Of a DNA stretch of 64,000 nt, positions 33,284 through 41,849 are shown in pieces. This DNA is from Pseudomonadota bacterium (GTDB taxonomy: Bacteria; Pseudomonadota; Alphaproteobacteria; Rhizobiales; Beijerinckiaceae). The notes beneath the pieces were generated by a model. It saw nothing but the letters and a program-made list of their open reading frames with translations, had not been told where the DNA came from and ran no database searches. Location: positions 1 through 64,000 of the forward strand of contig JAFAAP010000074.1 in NCBI GenBank assembly GCA_023426505.1, given 5' to 3'. Position numbers and translations under genes: made by a program. Positions within the stretch are counted from its first letter, which is position 1. Each line of letters starts with the position of its first letter.

Positions 33284-33925
33284 CTATCGCCTCTTCCGGA
33301 TGCGCATCAGCTTGAAGAAGCCTGCAGGGAAGAGCGGCTTCAGCTCCACCACCTCCATGAACCCCGTACTCTTGGCCCAGGCTTCGACCCGAGAAGCCTT
33401 GAAGGCGGAGCTCCACCCGATCGCCTTGGCGACGGGAGACGCCACTTCCTCCAGCGCCGCAATCGGGCCGGAGGGCTGGCCGAAATGGTTGGCCAGGACG
33501 ATCTCGCCGCCGGGCTTCAGGACGCGGGCAAATTCAGCGAGAGCCGTTTCGGGCTCTGGCACGAGGGTGATGATAAACTGTGCCGTGACGGCGTCGAAGG
33601 TCTCGTCGGGAAACCCGAGGCGGGTGACGTCCATGACCTGCAGGCTCTTGACGTGGGTCAGGCCACGCTTCTCCACCTTTTCCTGTGCGCGGCGCAGCAT
33701 GTCCTCGGACAGATCGACCCCGTAAACCTCCGCATGGCCAGGATAGTAGCCGAGCGACAGGCCTGTTCCGACGCCTGCCTCCAGAACCTTGGGGCCACAG
33801 GCAACGGCCGCGTTGACCGCCGCACGGGCGGCAGGCTCGGTCAGCTTGTCGTAGACGAGGTCATAGATCGGGGCCCAACGCGCGTAAGCCTTGCGCATTA
33901 GGGCCGTGGTCGTTCCATCCGTCAT
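33284..33925 (-). CDS. pmtA: Phosphatidylethanolamine N-methyltransferase-like protein
   Basis: This 213-residue class I SAM methyltransferase is similar to the Rhodobacter-type PmtA that converts phosphatidylethanolamine to phosphatidylcholine at the inner face of the membrane. It begins with YARWAPIYDLVYD, then the SAM loop VLEAGVGTGLSLGYY, VYGVDLSEDML, and the late LKPGGEIVLANHF. No transmembrane segments are visible, consistent with a peripheral enzyme. It is located just downstream of mnmA on the same strand. The assignment to PmtA rather than another small methyltransferase is likely but not certain. Confidence 0.75.
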   Translation of the reverse strand: MTDGTTTALMRKAYARWAPIYDLVYDKLTEPAARAAVNAAVACGPKVLEAGVGTGLSLGYYPGHAEVYGVDLSEDMLRRAQEKVEKRGLTHVKSLQVMDVTRLGFPDETFDAVTAQFIITLVPEPETALAEFARVLKPGGEIVLANHFGQPSGPIAALEEVASPVAKAIGWSSAFKASRVEAWAKSTGFMEVVELKPLFPAGFFKLMRIRKRR

Positions 33926-33946
33926 GAAGATTCCCTAGGAAAGGCC

Positions 33947-35101
33947 TCAGGCCGCGGCGGGTGCGGCTTCGGCTGCGGTGCGAGCGATGGTGCCCCCGCC
34001 AAGCACGCGCGCCCGGGGAGCATCGCTCTCATAGATGACACAAGCTTGACCGGGAGACACCCCTTCTTCCGCCGACAACAGCTCGACCGTAGGGCCGGTT
34101 CCGCCGAACCGCAGAATGGCCGGGCGCGGCTCGCGGGTCGAACGGACCCGCACGGCCACGTCCATCCCCTTCTCACCCAGCGCCTCCAGCGGACGATCAC
34201 CGAGCCAGTTCACGTCAGTGATCCGGACCATGCGTGTGGCCAAAGCCTCCCTCGGCCCAACCACGACCCGAGCCTCCTTGGCATCCAGGCGCACGACATA
34301 GAGCGGCTCGCCGACCGAGAGCCCCAGCCCCTTCCGCTGCCCGCCGGTATAATGAATGATGCCGTCGTGACGCCCGAGCCCGCGGCCGTCTACGGGAATG
34401 ATATCGCCCTCTTGGGCTGCGCCGGGCTTCAGGCGCTCGATCACGTCGCTGTAGCGCCCCTGCGTCACGAAACAGATATCCTGGCTGTCGGCCTTCTCGG
34501 CGACTCCGAGGCCGAATTCCCGCGCTAGGGCTCGAGTCTCGTCCTTCGGCAACTCGCCCAGAGGAAAGCGCAGGATGTCCAACTGCTCAGGCGTGGTGGC
34601 ATAGAGGAAGTAGCTCTGATCCCGATCCGGGTCGGCCGCCCGATGAAGCGCCCGTCGCCCGTCCGGCAGGGCACGGCTCGCCACGTAGTGGCCGGTGGCG
34701 AGAATGTCGGCCCCCAGTTCCCTGGCGGTATCCAGGAGGTCGCGGAACTTGATCGAGCGGTTGCATTCCACGCAGGGGATGGGCGTTTCGCCCGCCAGAT
34801 AGCTCTGGGTGAACCGGTCGATCACGGCCTCCCGAAAGCGGGCCTCGTAGTCGAGCACGTAATGGGGAATGCCGATGGCCTCCGCCACGCGGCGCGCATC
34901 GTAGATGTCCTGCCCCGCGCAGCAGGCCCCCTTGCGATGCACGGCAGCGCCATGATCGTAGAGCTGAAGCGTGATGCCGAGGACGTCGTAGCCCTCACGC
35001 TTGAGAAGAGCAGCCACGACGGAAGAGTCGACGCCGCCCGACATCGCGACCACGACGCGTGTCTGGGACGGGTCCTTGGGAAGTCCGAGTGAATTCAGCA
35101 T
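33947..35101 (-). CDS. mnmA: tRNA 2-thiouridine(34) synthase MnmA
   Basis: This 384-residue PP-loop enzyme adds sulfur to U34 of Lys, Glu and Gln tRNAs in the cytoplasm. The ATP loop AMSGGVDSSV lies at about residues 19-28. The first catalytic Cys is in TPIPCVECN and the second in SQDICFVTQG, both intact. C-terminal beta-barrel domain complete with GLGLSVGEPLYV. A normal core gene. Confidence 0.97.
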   Translation of the reverse strand: MLNSLGLPKDPSQTRVVVAMSGGVDSSVVAALLKREGYDVLGITLQLYDHGAAVHRKGACCAGQDIYDARRVAEAIGIPHYVLDYEARFREAVIDRFTQSYLAGETPIPCVECNRSIKFRDLLDTARELGADILATGHYVASRALPDGRRALHRAADPDRDQSYFLYATTPEQLDILRFPLGELPKDETRALAREFGLGVAEKADSQDICFVTQGRYSDVIERLKPGAAQEGDIIPVDGRGLGRHDGIIHYTGGQRKGLGLSVGEPLYVVRLDAKEARVVVGPREALATRMVRITDVNWLGDRPLEALGEKGMDVAVRVRSTREPRPAILRFGGTGPTVELLSAEEGVSPGQACVIYESDAPRARVLGGGTIARTAAEAAPAAA

Positions 35102-35201
35102 CGTTCCATCCAGAGGCGCCGTTCAAGGCGGCGCACGGGAGTGGCCAAAGCCCTTCTATAGCGACTGAGGCTGCAATGTTCCAGAGCGACAAAGCACGCC
35201 A

Positions 35202-35216
35202 ATAAGAAGGCTTTAA
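35202..35216. promoter_or_regulatory. Candidate CtrA box upstream of sciP
   Basis: ATAA-N7-TTAA matches the CtrA consensus TTAA-N7-TTAA at 7 of 8 positions and lies about 120 bp before the sciP start. In Caulobacter sciP is transcribed under CtrA control. Confidence 0.45.
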
Positions 35217-35333
35217 CTATTATGGCCAAATCTGGGCAGGCTCGTTGAAGTCCCTGCGGCGTTTAGGAAAACATTAAGTCCCGTGGCGTAGCTTGAGCCC
35301 AACGAGGTCGTTGAATTTTTGTGTGAGCGTATC

Positions 35334-35609
35334 ATGACCGAACCCCACCGCCCGAGGGTCAAGTATGTCATTGGGCCTGATGGCAGTCCTCTGACGATTG
35401 CCGATCTTCCTCCATCGTCCACCCGGCGATGGGTCATCCGCCGCAAGGCCGAGGTCGTCGCCGCCGTGCGGGGCGGTCTTCTAAGCCTCGAGGAAGCGTG
35501 TCAGCGCTATACGCTGACAACAGAAGAGTTCCTGAGCTGGCAGCTTTCCATCGATCAGCACGGCCTCGCGGGTCTGCGCACGACGCGGATCCAGCAGTAC
35601 CGTCAGTAG
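35334..35609 (+). CDS. sciP: CtrA inhibitor SciP (DUF1153)
   Basis: This 91-residue helix-turn-helix protein binds CtrA and limits activation of CtrA-dependent genes during the cell cycle. The family signature is clear: VKYVIGPDGSPLTIADLPP, RRWVIRRKAEVVAAVRGGL, and LTTEEFLSWQ. I chose ATG 35334; a start at 35319 adds five residues. An intrinsic terminator follows. Its target ctrA lies about 4 kb downstream in this window. Confidence 0.92.
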   Translation: MTEPHRPRVKYVIGPDGSPLTIADLPPSSTRRWVIRRKAEVVAAVRGGLLSLEEACQRYTLTTEEFLSWQLSIDQHGLAGLRTTRIQQYRQ

Positions 35610-35633
35610 TCCTCAGTTCGAGAGACCCGTTGT

Positions 35634-35662
35634 AAGGCGCCGCCCGGGGGCGGCGCCTTTTT
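35634..35662 (+). terminator. Intrinsic terminator after sciP
   Basis: GGCGCCGCC (35636-35644) pairs with GGCGGCGCC (35649-35657) around a short loop, followed by TTTTT. Confidence 0.85.
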
Positions 35663-35716
35663 CGTTTCAGCCGGTCAGGCGGCATATTAAGGGAATGCTA
35701 ACCATAGGCTGGGAAA

Positions 35717-36055
35717 TTGTTGCTAAGCACCTCCGTTCATATAGGTCTCGCATTGCGCCCAGCTCTCGAAACGCCAAGCCGTCAGGACTCACCGCAATCG
35801 AACTTCTGGATTCCACCATCCCCGCTCCCGATCAGACGAGCCGACGCTGCGGCTGGGCTCCTCGTCGGCAGAACCCTGGCCGATGTTGAACGGCATCTCA
35901 TCCTTGAGACGCTGAGCCACTGCCTCGGCAACAGAACCCATGCGGCCAAGCTTCTGGGCATTTCCATCCGGACCCTGCGCAACAAGCTGAGCGAATACAG
36001 CGAGGCCGGCATTGCCGTCCCGGAACCGGGGCAAAAGTCCTCCCGGGTCTCGTGA
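35717..36055 (+). CDS. Fis-type helix-turn-helix protein
   Basis: In this protein of up to 112 residues only the C-terminal half looks conserved: VGRTLADVERHLILETLSHC, then GNRTHAAKLLGISIRTLRNKLSEY. This matches the Fis-type DNA-binding domain at the end of NtrC-family and FlbD-like regulators. No receiver or AAA+ domain precedes it, so it is a stand-alone DNA-binding protein. The start is uncertain (TTG 35717 or later), because the first 45 residues are unlike anything I know. Confidence 0.65.
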   Translation: MLLSTSVHIGLALRPALETPSRQDSPQSNFWIPPSPLPIRRADAAAGLLVGRTLADVERHLILETLSHCLGNRTHAAKLLGISIRTLRNKLSEYSEAGIAVPEPGQKSSRVS

Positions 36056-36062
36056 TCGTCCG

Positions 36063-36914
36063 CTAACGTTCGGCGCGCTTCCTCAGCCACAGGCTGGTTT
36101 CGTGGGCGCCCGCGGCAAGAGGCAATGATGCGAGGATGCCCGCCGGGCAAAGAGGCAGCACCTCCCTTGCCGCGAAATGGCTCGCGAAGACGAGTTCGTA
36201 GCCGCCGCCCTGAAGGAGGGTTCCGACCGGGATCTGTTCGTTGTAGGCGCGCCAGGACCAGGCTGCCGGATAGGCATCCGGCAAGGTGATGTCATGAATG
36301 TGGACCAGTGTGCCGGCACTCAAGCGCGGCAGAACGTCCAGGAACAGTCGATCGACGTCCGTGCCCGGCATGGCGATATGGCTGGAATCAATGAATAGGA
36401 CGTCCCCGGCCCCGAGTTGCTCGAAAAGCTTCGGGTCAGCGTCCTTCAGCAGGACCGGATGGTGCTCCACGTCCAGGCGGGCCAAATCGGCCCGCGGGGC
36501 GGGATCGATGCAGGCAATCCGGGTTTCAAGCCCCTCGTCCCGAACGGCCTGGGCCATGAATCGGGTCGAATGGCCTGATCCGACCTCGATGATGCGGCCT
36601 GGCCTCTCGCGGCGAACGATCGTGTAGGCCGCCACGGCATCGAGGCGCGGGAACCAGTCTTGGTCGAAGCGCGCCGGCCCTTGCCCGTCCCTGATGCGCC
36701 CGAGATCCTCCGCATAATCCTCGGCGGAATCGACGATCTGTCGGAACTGTGGGCAGGCCGCGTCGAAGAGCGGGCGCAGCGCGGGATAATCGGCCGGCTC
36801 GACTTCCGCTGCATAGCGATACGGAATGAAGAAACCGAGCGGTTTGATGCCGAACAGAGTCGACAGGCCGAACCGCAGCCTTCGCTCCAACGTCCGCATC
36901 GGACGGTCAGCCAA
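36063..36914 (-). CDS. Class I SAM-dependent methyltransferase (Methyltransf_24 type)
   Basis: This 283-residue protein has motif I RIIEVGSGHSTRFMA in its middle, CIDPAPRADLA as the acidic strand, and DVLFIDSSHIAMPGTDV. The layout fits the Methyltransf_24 group that acts on glycolipid or polysaccharide-type substrates. The C-terminal part ends with TSLWLRKRAER. It overlaps the upstream membrane-protein gene by 8 bp, so they form an operon. The substrate is unknown; the partner suggests an envelope role. Confidence 0.78.
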   Translation of the reverse strand: MADRPMRTLERRLRFGLSTLFGIKPLGFFIPYRYAAEVEPADYPALRPLFDAACPQFRQIVDSAEDYAEDLGRIRDGQGPARFDQDWFPRLDAVAAYTIVRRERPGRIIEVGSGHSTRFMAQAVRDEGLETRIACIDPAPRADLARLDVEHHPVLLKDADPKLFEQLGAGDVLFIDSSHIAMPGTDVDRLFLDVLPRLSAGTLVHIHDITLPDAYPAAWSWRAYNEQIPVGTLLQGGGYELVFASHFAAREVLPLCPAGILASLPLAAGAHETSLWLRKRAER

Positions 36915-37908
36915 GTGGCGCGGGAGGAAGAGGTCCGTCGCCGGCCCCTTCCCTGCCCCGCCAGGCTTGCGTCAGACGCGCCCGCTCGAAGAGCAGGACG
37001 ACGATCAGGGACATGGCGAACGGGATCAAGAGGTAGAAGAGGCGGAACACGATCAATGCCGCAAGGACATCCGCCTTCGGGATGTCCGGCATGGCGGTGA
37101 GGAACACGAGCTCGAACACGCCCAGCCCCCCCGGAGCGTGGCTGACCAGGGCCGCCGAGAAGGAGGCCAGGAAGACGGCAAGGACGATGATGAAGCTCGG
37201 CTCGAGATGGGCCGGGAGAACGAAATAGATGATCCCGGCGGCCCCGAGCAATTCCAGCGGCGCGGCGATGAGCTGGCGCACCATGATGGCCGGACGGGGA
37301 TACTCCAGCTTGGCCTTGCGGATCACCAGGGGCGGCAGGTGCAGGATGGAGCCCGCCACATACAGGATGACGAACCCGATCAGGAGCAGCCCTACGATCC
37401 GTGCCGTTGCCGGGTTGGTCAGGGCTGCCGGAAGGAGATCCTCCAGCCGGTGAAGGAGCGTGGGATCGAGCGTCAGAACGACCCCGCCCAGAAGGATCGT
37501 TCCGAGACCGAACGTGAAGGAGCAGAGGGCCACCAGCACCGCAATCTGCGCGGCGCTCAAGCCCTTGGACGTATAGGCGCGATACCGCACGACGGCGCCC
37601 GAGAAGACGGACGCACCGATATTGTGCGACAAGGCGTAGGTCGTGAAGGACGTGACGGAGACGAAAAGCCATGAAATGTGGCGCACGCCCAGGTGAAGAA
37701 GCGCGATCCGGTCATACCAGGCGAGAGCCGCATAGGCGACAAGGGTCGACAGGCCCGCCAGAACGTAACGTTCCGTTGGAACGGCGGTCAGGCTGTCCCA
37801 AACGTCATCCAGGGAGAGACCACGAAGCTCTTTGTAGAGAAGCCAACCGGAAACAGCGACGGCCAACAATCCAATCAACGGCCAGATGAACTCACGCACA
37901 TTTTTCAT
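36907..37908 (-). CDS. UPF0104 / lysylphosphatidylglycerol synthase-type membrane protein
   Basis: This 333-residue polytopic inner-membrane protein has about eight hydrophobic segments, starting with FIWPLIGLLAVAVSGWLLY. Conserved family pieces include ALSHNIGASVFSGAVVRYR and SHAPGGLGVFELVFL. It corresponds to the flippase-like transmembrane part of MprF/YbhN and lacks the soluble synthetase domain. It may move a lipid or polyprenyl-linked product across the membrane. Overlaps the methyltransferase gene. Confidence 0.85.
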   Translation of the reverse strand: MKNVREFIWPLIGLLAVAVSGWLLYKELRGLSLDDVWDSLTAVPTERYVLAGLSTLVAYAALAWYDRIALLHLGVRHISWLFVSVTSFTTYALSHNIGASVFSGAVVRYRAYTSKGLSAAQIAVLVALCSFTFGLGTILLGGVVLTLDPTLLHRLEDLLPAALTNPATARIVGLLLIGFVILYVAGSILHLPPLVIRKAKLEYPRPAIMVRQLIAAPLELLGAAGIIYFVLPAHLEPSFIIVLAVFLASFSAALVSHAPGGLGVFELVFLTAMPDIPKADVLAALIVFRLFYLLIPFAMSLIVVLLFERARLTQAWRGREGAGDGPLPPAPLG

Positions 37909-38148
37909 TGAGGCGGTCGCGCTCCTTCGTTCCGGTTCCTCTGTGCCTCAGGAACCTCTTGTGCTGCAAGGGGATATTGAGGCGCACCAAGGATCGCGAC
38001 AGCTTCGGCCAAGGCTGGTTTGCGAAGAAGCAGGATCGATCGGGCCTGGGATCGCCGGCGGGCGGCGGATCGATCCGAAGCAGCGGTTGCGCTGTTGCCG
38101 CGGCCGTGGGACATCGTGTCGTTCCGGGCGCGCGAGAGGCGATGAAGC

Positions 38149-38763
38149 ATGACGGCACCATCTCAGGTGATGCTCAATCTCGACGGGTATACGGATCTCC
38201 CGCCCGGCAAGATTGCATCGATCGTGACGTATCTCGAGATGCGGGAGCCTCCGGCACGGCCGAAACGACCTAGGCCCTCCGGATGGCCGCTTCAGCCACT
38301 CCGGGGGCAGATCAATCGTTATCGCAGCCTGTTCCAGAGGATCGGCGAGCCCTGGCTCTGGTTCAGCCGCGCCGCGATGCCCGACGACAGGCTCGCGGAG
38401 ATTCTCGACGATCCGAGAGTGGAGGCCTATGCCCTGAATGACGGCGTAGATGACATCGGACTGCTGGAACTCGATTTTCGCCGCGAAGACGAGGTCGAAC
38501 TCGGGTTTCTGGGCGTCGTCCCCGGGACGATCGGCCAGGGAGCCGGACGCTACCTCATGGATGCGGCGATCAGCCGGGCCTTTGCGAAGCCGGTGAAACG
38601 CTTCTTCGTTCATACCTGCTCGCTGGACCACCCGGGAGCTCTCGGCTTCTACATCCGGTCGGGCTTCGTTCCCTATAAGCGTGCGATCGAGGTTGCCGAC
38701 GACCCGAGGCTCCTCGGTCTGCTCCCACGAGAGGCAGGGCAGCATGTTCCGTTGCTCGCGTAG
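38149..38763 (+). CDS. GNAT family N-acetyltransferase
   Basis: In this 204-residue protein the C-terminal 130 residues form a GNAT fold: VELGFLGVVPGTIGQGAGRYLM is the acetyl-CoA-binding motif A (V/I-x-x-x-x-Gly-x-Gly-x-Gly/Ala). FFVHTCSLDHPGALGFYIRSGF is motif B with the usual Asn/Asp-His-Pro and Tyr. The N-terminal 60 residues form a short extra domain. The substrate is unknown. ATG 38149 is the first good start. Confidence 0.85.
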   Translation: MTAPSQVMLNLDGYTDLPPGKIASIVTYLEMREPPARPKRPRPSGWPLQPLRGQINRYRSLFQRIGEPWLWFSRAAMPDDRLAEILDDPRVEAYALNDGVDDIGLLELDFRREDEVELGFLGVVPGTIGQGAGRYLMDAAISRAFAKPVKRFFVHTCSLDHPGALGFYIRSGFVPYKRAIEVADDPRLLGLLPREAGQHVPLLA

Positions 38764-38825
38764 CCGAACATGCGAAAGGGCACGCTGCGTGACAGCGCGC
38801 CCCCTGAAAGAGAAAACAGGAAAGT

Positions 38826-39242
38826 TCAGGCCGTGGCCCGCAGGGCGCGCGCCTGACCTACGTGGCTGATGGCGGCCTGTTCGCGAACGGCATCCATGGC
38901 CCGCTCCGCAGACCGCTCACGGTCCTCGAGGCTCTCCGCCTTTTTCAGTTCCTCGAAAGCCTCTCCGAGCTCCGCCTTGGCATCATCGAGCTGAGCATGG
39001 AGATTCTCGGCGGACTGGCGAAGATTGTCACGCCGCTGGGCTGCGGCGCGGGCATAGGTCGGATAGGCGAAATGGTTCGGATCAGAGATCCCGGCCTTCT
39101 GCTCTTCCGCAGCGATCTCGCGATCAAGATCAGCCGCCATGCGGTCGAACTCGGCGATCATCATCTCGATCTGTGCCACTCTCCGGCGTTTTTCGTCCAC
39201 CTGAAAGCGCTTGAGGCGGATGAGCGTATCCCGCGACTTCAT
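38826..39242 (-). CDS. fliJ: Flagellar export protein FliJ-like
   Basis: This 138-residue, almost fully alpha-helical protein is predicted to form an antiparallel coiled coil, as FliJ does in the flagellar type III export apparatus where it couples the FliI ATPase to the export gate. MKSRDTLIRLKRFQVDEKRR at the start is typical. No other flagellar gene is in the window. I chose ATG 39242; 39260 is an alternative. It is divergent from ctrA, a plausible regulator. Confidence 0.78.
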   Translation of the reverse strand: MKSRDTLIRLKRFQVDEKRRRVAQIEMMIAEFDRMAADLDREIAAEEQKAGISDPNHFAYPTYARAAAQRRDNLRQSAENLHAQLDDAKAELGEAFEELKKAESLEDRERSAERAMDAVREQAAISHVGQARALRATA

Positions 39243-39757
39243 CTTGATTGAACTCCACACGTCGCTGTTTCACGTGCCCCACGGATCGCTCAGTTACCCG
39301 TCAGGCATGCCCAACCATGGTCGATGGAAGTTGACCCTTCCTTACCGGGGACAAGAAAAAATTCTGGAAATACAGGTCGCTGCGTCCAAATCCTCATTCC
39401 GGCCTTCCGCCCAGCGGGTCTGTCAACCTTTCGTTTACCGGTTTCGTTAAGACTGCGAGGGTCGCGGCTGTGATCCTGGGGGGCTCGGCCGGACGGGGCG
39501 CAAAACGCCTCGAGAACAAAGTTTTTCGGGCACTGAACGCGGTTCCGCATGGTAACGCAAAATCCACAGGGCAGGAGCTTCGCACGGCCGATCGGCAGCG
39601 CCGAGTCGTTAAGAGCTTGCATGTCAGAATCAGGGTTTGTTAACCATTCTGAATTAGCGTTGCGAATCAGATCAAAAGGGCATTCGCCACAGGCCCTGTG
39701 GCGAGTGGGTGGCTCTCCGCCGCTCAGTGGCCCATGGGCAAGGGCTGGGGATTGAAC
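39243..39757. promoter_or_regulatory. ctrA upstream region with GANTC methylation sites
   Basis: This 515 bp region between divergent fliJ and ctrA contains three CcrM-type GANTC sites close together (39603-39607, 39627-39631, 39664-39668) and a TTAACC half-site of CtrA type at 39641. In Caulobacter ctrA transcription depends on GANTC methylation state and CtrA itself. No gene is visible in this stretch. Confidence 0.55.
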
Positions 39758-40459
39758 ATGCGCGTACTTCTGATTGAAGACGACAGCGCAACTGCGCAGA
39801 GCATCGAGCTGATGCTGAAGTCCGAGAATTTCAACGTCTATGCGACGGATCTCGGCGAAGAGGGCGTCGATCTCGGCAAGCTGTATGACTACGACATCAT
39901 CCTTCTCGACCTGAACCTTCCCGACATGTCGGGCTACGAGGTTCTGCGGACCCTGCGCGTCGCGAAGGTGAAGACGCCGATCCTGATCCTGTCCGGCATG
40001 GCCGGTACCGAGGACAAGGTGAAGGGCCTAGGCTTCGGCGCCGACGACTACCTGACGAAGCCGTTCCACAAGGACGAGCTCGTCGCCCGCATCCATGCGA
40101 TCGTGCGTCGTTCGAAGGGACATGCCCAGTCGGTCATCACCACGGGCGATCTGATCGTCAATCTCGACACCAAGACGGTCGAGGTGGGAGGCGCCCGGGT
40201 CCACCTGACCGGCAAGGAGTATCAGATGCTGGAGCTCCTCTCCTTGCGTAAGGGTACGACCCTCACGAAGGAGATGTTCCTCAACCACCTGTACGGCGGC
40301 ATGGATGAGCCGGAACTGAAGATCATCGACGTCTTCATCTGCAAGCTCCGCAAGAAGCTCGCCAACGCGTCGCAGGGCAAGAACTACATCGAGACCGTGT
40401 GGGGGCGCGGCTACGTGCTGCGCGAACCGGGCGACTCGGACGTGCGTCTCGCGGTCTGA
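39758..40459 (+). CDS. ctrA: Cell-cycle response regulator CtrA
   Basis: This 233-residue OmpR-type master regulator of the alphaproteobacterial cell cycle has a receiver domain with acidic pocket EDD and phospho-acceptor Asp in DIILLDLNLPDMSG (about D51), a conserved Thr/Ser region ILILSGMAG and Lys in YLTKPF. The C-terminal winged helix has LTGKEYQMLELLSLRKG and KLANASQGKNYIETVWGRGYVL. I chose ATG 39758 because it gives the canonical MRVLLIEDD start. The intrinsic terminator follows. Phosphorylated through ChpT, encoded 580 bp further on. Confidence 0.98.
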   Translation: MRVLLIEDDSATAQSIELMLKSENFNVYATDLGEEGVDLGKLYDYDIILLDLNLPDMSGYEVLRTLRVAKVKTPILILSGMAGTEDKVKGLGFGADDYLTKPFHKDELVARIHAIVRRSKGHAQSVITTGDLIVNLDTKTVEVGGARVHLTGKEYQMLELLSLRKGTTLTKEMFLNHLYGGMDEPELKIIDVFICKLRKKLANASQGKNYIETVWGRGYVLREPGDSDVRLAV

Positions 40460-40482
40460 CGTCGATCGAAACCAGTCCATAA

Positions 40483-40509
40483 GAAGCCCGGCATTCGCCG
40501 GGCTTTTTT
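40483..40509 (+). terminator. Intrinsic terminator after ctrA
   Basis: GCCCGGC (40486-40492), loop ATTC, GCCGGGC (40497-40503), then TTTTTT. Confidence 0.92.
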
Positions 40510-40547
40510 GTTAGGCTGACCGCCCTCACCTCACACAGGGCTCGCCC

Positions 40548-40984
40548 ATGAAGTCCATGCTTCAACCCTGGCAGCTTTGGGCGCTGCTGTCGGCCACTTT
40601 CGCGGCCCTTACGGCTGTCTTTGCCAAGTTGGGAGTCGAGCAGATCTACTCCGACTTCGCCACGCTCATTCGGACCTTCGTCATCCTGGTCACAGTGACC
40701 GTCATCGTCTGGGGCACCGGGCAGTGGCAGGGGCTGTCGTCGGTCTCAGGTCGGACCTATTTGTTTCTGGTCCTGTCGGGGCTCGCCACCGGCGCATCGT
40801 GGCTCTGCTACTTCCGCGCGCTGAAGGTTGGCGATGCAGCACAGGTCGCGCCCATCGACAAATTGAGTGTCGTGCTGGTCGCCGTCTTCGGAGCACTTTT
40901 CTCGGAGAGCGCCTGTCCATGGCAAATTGGACAGGCGTCGTTCTGATTGCGGCAGGAGCCGTTCTCGTCGCGCTACGGCCGTGA
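40548..40984 (+). pseudogene. EamA-type small multidrug/metabolite transporter, frameshifted
   Basis: The first frame (from 40548) encodes four-helix EamA-like sequence up to KLSVVLVAVFGALF. The expected continuation (LGERLSMANWTGVVLIAAGA, then VLVALRP) is in the next frame and ends at 40984. One base lost in the run CTTTTCTCGG near 40893-40902 explains it: adding a C restores LFLGERLS. The intact gene would encode about 145 residues with a single EamA half-transporter unit. Either a recent pseudogene or a sequencing error. Confidence 0.8.
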
Positions 40985-41036
40985 CCGGCGCGGAAGAGGG
41001 ACGCCGGCACGAGATGCTTGGAGTCGCCGTGGACGT

Positions 41037-41678
41037 TTATGCCGTCGCGGAGCGGATCGTGACCTCGTCCCCATCGATACTGAAGGCAACCGTCATGCCC
41101 GAGGCGCGGGCGATGAGGCCGGCGTAATAGATCTGGATGCCATGCGCATCGACGGTGCCGCTTTCCGAGTCCCCGGCGAGCAAAGCCTCGGAATGCGCCG
41201 GAATGCGCGCATTGAGTCCCTTCGACGCGATGATGAACTCGCAGCGATCCGCATCGCCGGAGACACTGACCGAGATCGATCCGCCGCGGGGGATGGCCGT
41301 GATGGCGATCATGATCAGGTTCAGGAGCAGCTTGACCCGGTTCTTCGGGAAGAGAAGGCGCGGAGCCGACCAGGCGAAGGAGATCTTGTCATCCTGGAAC
41401 AGGCCACGCGCGACCTGCTCGGCGTCGCCAAGATCGATTGCTGCACCGGCCGAACCGGCGGCCCCGAAGGCCAGCCGGGCGAACTGGAGCCGGGCGGAGG
41501 CTTGCTTCGCGCTCTTCTGGATCAACTCGAGGGCGAACTCCCTCATGGAGGCATCGTTGTCGTCCTCCAGCACCTCGAGCCCGTTCACGATCGCTCCAAC
41601 GGGAGAGATCACGTCATGACAGACGCGCGAGCAGAGAAGGGCGGCAAGGTCGAGCGAATCGAGCGAAATCGTGGCCAT
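41037..41678 (-). CDS. chpT: Histidine phosphotransferase ChpT
   Basis: This 213-residue phosphotransfer protein carries phosphate from the hybrid kinase CckA to CtrA and CpdR. The phosphorylated His lies in SRVCHDVISPVGAIVNGLEV (about H21) of the dimerisation helices. The C-terminal part is a degenerate ATPase-like domain (LFPKNRVKLLLNLIMIAITA, AHGIQIYYAGLIARASG). It stands convergent to the ctrA side, about 580 bp from ctrA, so two consecutive relay members are neighbours. Confidence 0.92.
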   Translation of the reverse strand: MATISLDSLDLAALLCSRVCHDVISPVGAIVNGLEVLEDDNDASMREFALELIQKSAKQASARLQFARLAFGAAGSAGAAIDLGDAEQVARGLFQDDKISFAWSAPRLLFPKNRVKLLLNLIMIAITAIPRGGSISVSVSGDADRCEFIIASKGLNARIPAHSEALLAGDSESGTVDAHGIQIYYAGLIARASGMTVAFSIDGDEVTIRSATA

Positions 41679-41849
41679 AAGGGCTCCAGAAAGGACTTAA
41701 GCTGAGCTATACATGCATGAAATCGGAATTTCGATCGGCATGATGACAGCAGAGCAGGAAAGAAACCGTGAACCCGGATACCCGCCTCCGAGTTCTTTGA
41801 AAAGCCAGCATGACGGATCGACTTCAGACGCGGGAACAGGCACATAGCC

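Noticed and set aside
36446..37672. A 408-residue minus-strand frame spanning two genes
   Set aside because: Arg/Gly/Pro-rich shadow of the LPG-synthase-like and methyltransferase genes, both recognisable in other frames.
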